Of a stretch of 10,537 nucleotides of DNA, positions 6,301 through 10,537 are shown piece by piece. Made by a program: the position numbers and the translations under genes. The notes under the pieces were generated by a model that did not search any database, was not told the origin of the DNA, and was given only the letters and a program-made list of their open reading frames with translations. Source of the DNA: Thermoanaerobaculales bacterium (GTDB lineage Bacteria; Acidobacteriota; Thermoanaerobaculia; Thermoanaerobaculales; Sulfomarinibacteraceae); contig JAOZUP010000106.1 in NCBI GenBank assembly GCA_029938595.1, positions 1-10,537 on the forward strand, read 5' to 3'. Numbering within the stretch: position 1 is the first letter of the stretch; each line of letters starts with the position of its first letter.

Positions 6301-8418
6301 CTACTGCAGTCCGCGTCGCACGAGCAACGGCTCGATGCTCGGTTTGGCGCCCCGGAAGCGTTCGTAGAGCACCATCGGTTCTTCGCTGCCACCTGCGGCG
6401 AGGATGTTCTCGCGGTAGGAACGCGCCACCTCCGGGTCGAACAGCCCGGCTTCCTTGAAGGCCTCGAAGCCATCGGCGTCCAGCACCTCGGCCCATACGT
6501 AGCTGTAGTAGCCGGCCGCGTATTCTCCGGAGAAGATGTGGCCGAAGTACGGGGTGCGGTAGCGGGGCACGATCTCGGGGATGATGCCGATGCGTTCCAT
6601 CGACGCCGCCTCGAAGTCCATCGCATCCTGCACCACGGGTTTGGTGAGCGTGTGCCAGTCCATGTCGAGGATGCTTGCTGCCAGGTACTCGGTGGTGGCG
6701 AAGCCCTGGTTGAACTGCTTGGCCCGCTGGAGCTTCTCCACGAGCTCGGGTGGGATCGGCTCACCGGTCTCCACGTGGCGGGCGTAGGTCGGCAGGACCT
6801 CCGGCGCGAGGGCCCAGTTCTCCATCATCTGCGATGGCAGCTCGACGAAGTCCTGCGCCACTTTGGTGCCGGAGAGGGTCGAGTAGCTGCCATCGGCGAG
6901 CAGGCCGTGGAGGGCGTGACCGAACTCGTGGAAGAGGGTCAACGCCTCGTCGAGACTCAGCAGTGCGGGTTGACCCTCGGCAGGCTTCGAGAAGTTGCAG
7001 ACATTGACGATGATCGGCCGCACCTCGTCGCCGTTGTGCTTCCACTGCTGGCGGAAGTTCTCCATCCAGGCCCCGCCGCGCTTGCTCCCGCGGGCGAAGT
7101 AGTCGACGTAGAAGAGGCCAAGGTGCGATCCGTCGTCATCCTTGACCTCGAAGGTCCGCACGTCGGGGTGCCAGACGGCGATCTCGGGCTGCTCCTCGAA
7201 GGTCAGCCCCCACAGCCGGCCGGCCACGTCGAAGGCGGCCTGGCGCACGCTTTCCAGCTCGAAGTAGGGCTTGACCGCGGCCTCGTCGAACTCGTACTTC
7301 GCGGCACGGAGCTTCTCGGCGTAGAACCACCAGTCCCACATGGCGAAGTCGATGTCGTCGCCGAGGCTCTCCGCGAGGGCCTGGAGCTCGTCCCGCTCCA
7401 CCGCCGCCCGCGCCAGGGCCGGAGCCCACAGCTGTTCGAGAAGCTCGTTGACCTTGGCCGGCGTGTCGGCCATGTTTTCCTCGAGAACGTAGGCCGCGTG
7501 CGACTCGTAGCCCAGCAGCAGGGCGCGTTCGGCCCGCAGGGCGGGGATCTGCGCGGCGAGCTCCCGATTGTCGGTCTCCCCGCCGTTGGCGGCGAGCTGG
7601 GTGTAGGCACGGTAGAGCTTCTCGCGGAGCTCACGACGCTCAGAAAGCTGCATGAAAGGCGTCCAGCTGGTGCGCTGGAGGTTGAATGCCCAGGCTCCCT
7701 CGTGGCCCTGTTCTGTGGCCCTGGCCATGGCTGCGCTGCGCACGGACTCGGAGAGGCCGGCCAGATCTGCCTCGTCCTCGATCAGCAGGGCTATGCCGTT
7801 CATCTCCTTGAGCAGGTTTTCGCCGAATTGGGTGGTGAGGGAAGCCAGCTCGCCGTTGATCTCGCGCATCCGTGCCTTGGCATCCTCATCGAGGTTGGCG
7901 CCGCCTCGCACGAAGGCCTTGTAGGTCTTGTCGAGCAAGCGGTGCTGCTCGGTGGTGAGCTGGAGCCCGTCACGGCTGTCGTACACCGCCCTTACCCGCG
8001 TGAACAGCTCTTTGTCGAGCAGGATGTCGTCCTGATGAGCCGACAGGCGGGGGTTGATCTCCTTGGCCAGCGCTTGCAGTCCCTCGCTCGAGTGCGCTTC
8101 GTTAAGATTGATGAACACGAGTTTCGTCCGGTCCAACAGCTCGCCCGACCACTCCAGCGCCTCGATGGTGTTGTTGAAGCTCGGGTCTGCGGCATCGCCG
8201 GCGATCGCCGCCACCTCGTCGGCGTGAGCCGACATCGCCGCCTCGAAGGCAGGCAGGAAGTGCGCCTCCTGGATAAGGTCAAACGGTGGCGCTCCGAAAG
8301 GCGTGTCCCATTCGCCGAGCAGGGGATTGGGCGCGGTGGGACCGCTCACATTGCACGCGGCGCAGAAGACGATTCCGACGGCGGCTGTGGCGATCAGCAT
8401 CAGGGTTCCGTTGTGCAT
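6301..8418 (-). CDS. dcp: M3 family peptidyl-dipeptidase, probable lipoprotein (Dcp-like)
   Basis: A zinc metallopeptidase removing dipeptides from the C-terminus of short peptides. The 705-residue product carries HEFGH (497-501: ligands His497 and His501, catalytic Glu498) and the third ligand Glu526 in DFVELPSQ, 25 residues later, the M3 pattern. The substrate-pocket region has YFGHIFSGEYAAGYYSY and the family's WAEVLDADGFEAF. Length fits Dcp (about 680) plus a leader. The start MHNGTLMLIATAAVGIVFCAAC gives a hydrophobic segment ending CAAC at 19-22, a plausible though atypical lipobox (Cys at -3), placing the enzyme in the envelope rather than the cytosol. The n-region lacks Arg or Lys, which is odd; an in-frame ATG at 8490 would add basic residues but has a poor ribosome binding site, whereas 8418 has GAGGAG at seven bases. 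First gene of a likely two-gene operon. Confidence 0.94.
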   Translation of the reverse strand: MHNGTLMLIATAAVGIVFCAACNVSGPTAPNPLLGEWDTPFGAPPFDLIQEAHFLPAFEAAMSAHADEVAAIAGDAADPSFNNTIEALEWSGELLDRTKLVFINLNEAHSSEGLQALAKEINPRLSAHQDDILLDKELFTRVRAVYDSRDGLQLTTEQHRLLDKTYKAFVRGGANLDEDAKARMREINGELASLTTQFGENLLKEMNGIALLIEDEADLAGLSESVRSAAMARATEQGHEGAWAFNLQRTSWTPFMQLSERRELREKLYRAYTQLAANGGETDNRELAAQIPALRAERALLLGYESHAAYVLEENMADTPAKVNELLEQLWAPALARAAVERDELQALAESLGDDIDFAMWDWWFYAEKLRAAKYEFDEAAVKPYFELESVRQAAFDVAGRLWGLTFEEQPEIAVWHPDVRTFEVKDDDGSHLGLFYVDYFARGSKRGGAWMENFRQQWKHNGDEVRPIIVNVCNFSKPAEGQPALLSLDEALTLFHEFGHALHGLLADGSYSTLSGTKVAQDFVELPSQMMENWALAPEVLPTYARHVETGEPIPPELVEKLQRAKQFNQGFATTEYLAASILDMDWHTLTKPVVQDAMDFEAASMERIGIIPEIVPRYRTPYFGHIFSGEYAAGYYSYVWAEVLDADGFEAFKEAGLFDPEVARSYRENILAAGGSEEPMVLYERFRGAKPSIEPLLVRRGLQ

Positions 8419-8488
8419 TGAAATACTCCTCAGGAAATTATTGAGGCGCCGCTCACGCCCCGACCCGCGCCGGACGCGGTTGCCCGGC

Positions 8489-8517
8489 ATTCTACCCGGA
8501 CCCAGCTTCGGCGCCAG
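8489..8517 (-). promoter_or_regulatory. Weak candidate promoter of the peptidase-hydrolase pair
   Basis: On the minus strand TAGAAT (complement of 8489-8494, five of six matches to -10) has CTGGCG (three of six matches to -35) at a 17-base spacing. Its transcript would start near 8482, downstream of the ATG at 8490, which would favour the 8418 start. Confidence 0.3.
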
Positions 8518-8553
8518 GTTTTGGATGCTTAGGAATATTGCGTGTTCCCTAGT

Positions 8554-8632
8554 GCGTCGTAATTTAGCAAAGCGGTGCCTGGCACAGTTACGGCAAACCG
8601 GTGCCTGGCGCGGTTACGGTTATGCGGTTACG
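8554..8632. repeat. GTGCCTGGCAC repeat cluster with two 26-base direct repeats
   Basis: Two adjacent 26-base units (8567-8592 and 8593-8618), GCAAA-x-CGGTGCCTGG-C-x-C-x-GTTACG, differ at only four positions. A third partial unit, ending GCGGTTACG, follows at 8619-8632. The first unit with its upstream flank (8554-8593) matches 1977-2016 at 33 of 40 positions. There are no spacers between units, so this is not CRISPR. It lies in the gap upstream of the peptidase gene and downstream of the propeller-like gene. A 5-bp CCCTG/CAGGG hairpin (8638-8654) next to it has no T-run. Confidence 0.8.
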
Positions 8633-8696
8633 AAGGGCCCTGGATTGTTCAGGGTGACACTGAGGGATGGTCCTCCACGCCCACCCGGATTCCGGA

Positions 8697-10160
8697 TTAC
8701 GGGAAGACGTACGACCAACCGCTGAAGTCACCGCTTTCAAACCTATCGGCCATGACGTACTCCTCCGGGTTGAATTCGGAGCAGGCGATTCCCGGGGTGG
8801 ATGTGACATTGAATACGTCCACGGAGGGATTGTAGTCAATGCCCAGGAGACCATCCTCGACCGCGGTCACAAAATCGAACTCGAGGATATTTTCGCCAGA
8901 CGAATCTTCAATGCTCCCGGTGTCGAAGACGGGGCACCCAGTGCCCACAATGCCGGTGGAGATAGGCGCTCGGAGGAACCAACCAGATTTTCGGTCGTCA
9001 CTACCGAAACCGTTTCGGTAGTCACGCCCAATACCGACGAAGGTATCCCCAGGTCCGAGGACGATGTCAACGGCAACGGTCGGCCAGCCGAAGCGGTAGG
9101 TCCGCCGCCAGACGATGTCGCCATTCAGATGGGTCCGCACGAACCAGCTATTCAACGCCGCTGATGCGGTCACCAAGTACCCGTCGTCAATGCCGACTGC
9201 ACCATAGCCCCGAGTGTCAACCGATCCGCCATCGGTCATCACGATGGCCTTCTGCCAATCGATGAGCCCCGAGGCGTCAAGCCTGAGGAGCCACAGCTGA
9301 TCGATATCCTTGTTGGGACCAAAAGTATCTGTCTCACCAACGAGGATGTAGCCACCGCGAGGATCCTGCGACACGGATCGGAGATAGTCCTTGTTGCCTC
9401 CGCCGATTTCTCTCATCCACTCAACGGTGCCGTCGCTTTCGAACTTGACAACGAGGTTGTAGTGCGGCAAACCGTATGGCGGGTAGTTACGCCACGCGAG
9501 TAAGACACAGCCGCCATCTGCAGTGGATGCGAGCGGTGAATACCCGATGCTGCTCACCAACGCATCGGCATTGCCGAAACGCTTCTGCCACAACGGAGTG
9601 CCGTCCTCCGTGAACTTTACGACATGCATCCAGTTGAAGTCATCGAGGAGCGAAAGGCCAGAGACGAAGTACCCGCCGCCCGTCGCCGGGGCAATGTAAA
9701 ATCGATACTCTCCGGCCACCGTCCCGATCAGCCGGTGCCACTCGACCGTGCCGTTGGACCTCCACTTGGTCACCAGGACATCAACCCCGCCAATACCTCC
9801 GGCCACGGCAATCTCCGCCACCGTGACGCATCCCCCGTCAGGACTCGCCGCAACACCGCGCGCTACTTTGGGGCCGTCAGGGGCTTGGACGCCTCCCGTG
9901 ACATGCTTGTCCCATCGCACCGAACCCGTCTCGTCGATTCGGGTAATTCGAATCTCGGTCGGTACGCTCGGAGGATTTGAACCCATCGTGCCGACGACCA
10001 CCCAGTCACCACCCCGTACAGGGGCCGCCCCACGGAACCACTCGTCAAAGGCCGGGTTGACCTGGTAGATCCCGGACCACAACATGTAGGCAGACAGTAT
10101 TCCTGGAATCGCAGCCAGAACGACGCAGATTGACACGACAAGAGGTGCACGGCGTGGCAT
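8697..10160 (-). CDS. Exported protein with six propeller-like repeats and FESG tail
   Basis: The 487-residue product has an export signal (basic MPRR, then a hydrophobic core to about residue 24). The body contains six repeats of about 50-58 residues, each with a strand of the form G-[STDL]-[VPI]-x-W before a basic or polar residue; the Trp fall at 83, 141, 191, 248, 302 and 351. Between them are DGGC or GGY strands such as DPRGGYILVGETDTFG and WLLRLDASG. This resembles secreted beta-propeller proteins of the DGGYIVAG type, possibly six- or seven-bladed; no enzyme motif is visible. A Cys-containing stretch (about 405-470) follows, then the tail DRFESGDFSGWSYVFP (472-487). Start ATG 10160 has AGGAGG eight bases upstream. 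It has its own promoter and a leader of about 150 bases. Function is unknown; a surface binding or structural role is inferred. Confidence 0.85.
   Translation of the reverse strand: MPRRAPLVVSICVVLAAIPGILSAYMLWSGIYQVNPAFDEWFRGAAPVRGGDWVVVGTMGSNPPSVPTEIRITRIDETGSVRWDKHVTGGVQAPDGPKVARGVAASPDGGCVTVAEIAVAGGIGGVDVLVTKWRSNGTVEWHRLIGTVAGEYRFYIAPATGGGYFVSGLSLLDDFNWMHVVKFTEDGTPLWQKRFGNADALVSSIGYSPLASTADGGCVLLAWRNYPPYGLPHYNLVVKFESDGTVEWMREIGGGNKDYLRSVSQDPRGGYILVGETDTFGPNKDIDQLWLLRLDASGLIDWQKAIVMTDGGSVDTRGYGAVGIDDGYLVTASAALNSWFVRTHLNGDIVWRRTYRFGWPTVAVDIVLGPGDTFVGIGRDYRNGFGSDDRKSGWFLRAPISTGIVGTGCPVFDTGSIEDSSGENILEFDFVTAVEDGLLGIDYNPSVDVFNVTSTPGIACSEFNPEEYVMADRFESGDFSGWSYVFP
8700..8747 (-). other. C-terminal FESG tail (second copy)
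   Basis: Encodes DRFESGDFSGWSYVFP directly before the stop codon. Codons for the shared residues differ from the copy at 4683-4730 (Phe TTT against TTC, Glu GAA against GAG, Ser AGC against TCG, Gly GGT against GGC), so the likeness is at protein level. Confidence 0.75.
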
Positions 10161-10312
10161 GGATCATTCCTCCTATCTCGCGGGTTCGGAAATCGGGCAT
10201 CAGTCCCTGACCACCATCGCGGGCGCGGCCTTCGCCGTCGACAAACTGCACAGCATCCAGTGTTCCGACGTATCACAGCTGCGTTCCGTTAGGCGCATGA
10301 GGTTGAAACCTT
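10161..10312 (-). promoter_or_regulatory. Long leader of the propeller-like gene
   Basis: About 150 bases of untranslated leader lie between the predicted transcription start and ATG 10160. It contains a stem CGTCG/CGACG with inner ACTG/CAGT pairs (10236-10270) and the strong AGGAGG site (complement of 10169-10174). I cannot assign it to a known riboswitch class and see no GEMM core in it. A short overlapping frame from GTG 10251 runs into the gene but has no good start signal. Confidence 0.4.
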
Positions 10313-10318
10313 TCCCGT

Positions 10319-10347
10319 AATCTAATGTCTCAATATCACCCTGTCAA
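10319..10347 (-). promoter_or_regulatory. Sigma70-type promoter of the propeller-like gene
   Basis: On the minus strand a consensus -35 TTGACA (complement of 10342-10347), a 17-base spacer and -10 TAGATT (complement of 10319-10324, four of six matches). It lies next to an AT-rich stretch (10345-10385) that could act as an UP element. Confidence 0.65.
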
Positions 10348-10537
10348 CATTTGCTTGCTTGTATAACAATTGGTTGTTTGTTGATCTTGCGTCACGGCGG
10401 CATCTGTTTTCCGACTGGAAGAATGCCGAGCTGGAGCTCGGCGGTCCGTGCGCCGGGCATGGCGCGAAGCGACGTGCATGGAGCACGTTGTTTGGGAACC
10501 GGCAAGGGAAACCGAACCGGGAAGTGACTTGGAGGTG
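10348..10537. other. Upstream region running to the right edge
   Basis: No gene is visible. The AT-rich part holds a TTGT-ATA-ACAA palindrome (10359-10369), a possible operator or plus-strand -10 (TATAAC 10362-10367). A 7-bp hairpin GCCGAGC/GCTCGGC with a TGGA loop lies at 10425-10442. The window ends in TTGGAGGTG, which looks like a ribosome binding site, so a divergent plus-strand gene probably starts just beyond the edge. Confidence 0.4.

Noticed and set aside
5851..8421. Plus-strand open frame of 856 codons opposite the peptidase gene
   Set aside because: It lies exactly antisense to a clear M3 peptidase and runs into the next gene. Its translation is low-complexity shadow sequence (runs of Leu, Gly, Val, His, Arg) with no ribosome binding site or family motif. 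GC-rich codon use on the real strand explains it.
8567..8618. Two 26-base direct repeats as a CRISPR array
   Set aside because: The units abut with no spacers, only two and a partial copy exist, and no cas gene is present.
10045..10251. Short upstream frame from GTG 10251 overlapping the propeller-like gene
   Set aside because: It has no ribosome binding site at its start and its 3' half is an out-of-frame reading of a well-supported gene.

Overview
The window is a stretch of GC-rich bacterial chromosome with six genes: five complete and one cut by the left edge. There is no phage, plasmid, transposase, CRISPR or RNA-gene signature. The taxon cannot be read directly. High GC, strong Shine-Dalgarno sites, many exported proteins, short C-terminal FESG tails and GTGCCTGGCAC-type intergenic repeats together suggest an Acidobacteriota lineage such as Thermoanaerobaculia or a relative; this is inference.

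Layout from left to right: (1) the start of a minus-strand membrane protein (1-71); (2) a 302-base gap with a run of AACGTT units; (3) guaA, GMP synthase, plus strand (374-1906), followed by a perfect 21-bp inverted repeat; (4) a minus-strand exported protein of unknown function made of two tandem alpha-beta repeats (2065-2865), with a good promoter; (5) a 440-base divergent region holding that promoter, a repeat copy and, on the plus strand, a probable promoter, a degenerate GEMM-like (cyclic di-GMP-I type) riboswitch candidate and a hairpin hiding the ribosome binding site; (6) a secreted beta-helix protein (3306-4733) with a terminator; (7) a minus-strand pair of exported enzymes, an M3 peptidyl-dipeptidase lipoprotein (6301-8418) followed 15 bases later by a serine hydrolase of the beta-lactamase/DD-peptidase fold (4822-6285); (8) a repeat cluster; (9) a minus-strand exported protein with six propeller-like repeats (8697-10160), with a good promoter and a leader of about 150 bases; (10) an upstream stretch running to the right edge.

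Apart from guaA, every complete gene has an N-terminal export signal, so the region mostly serves the cell envelope or surface. The peptidase and hydrolase are probably cotranscribed. The most interesting point is that two otherwise unrelated secreted proteins end in the same 16-residue pattern (D-x-F-E-S-G-[ND]-x-S-x-W-[ST]-x-x-[VF]-P at the extreme C-terminus), written with different codons. This suggests a short protein-level C-terminal signal rather than a DNA duplication. The second point is the regulatory leader of the beta-helix gene, which may tie its translation to a cyclic dinucleotide. The third is a family of compound intergenic repeats flanking several of the genes.
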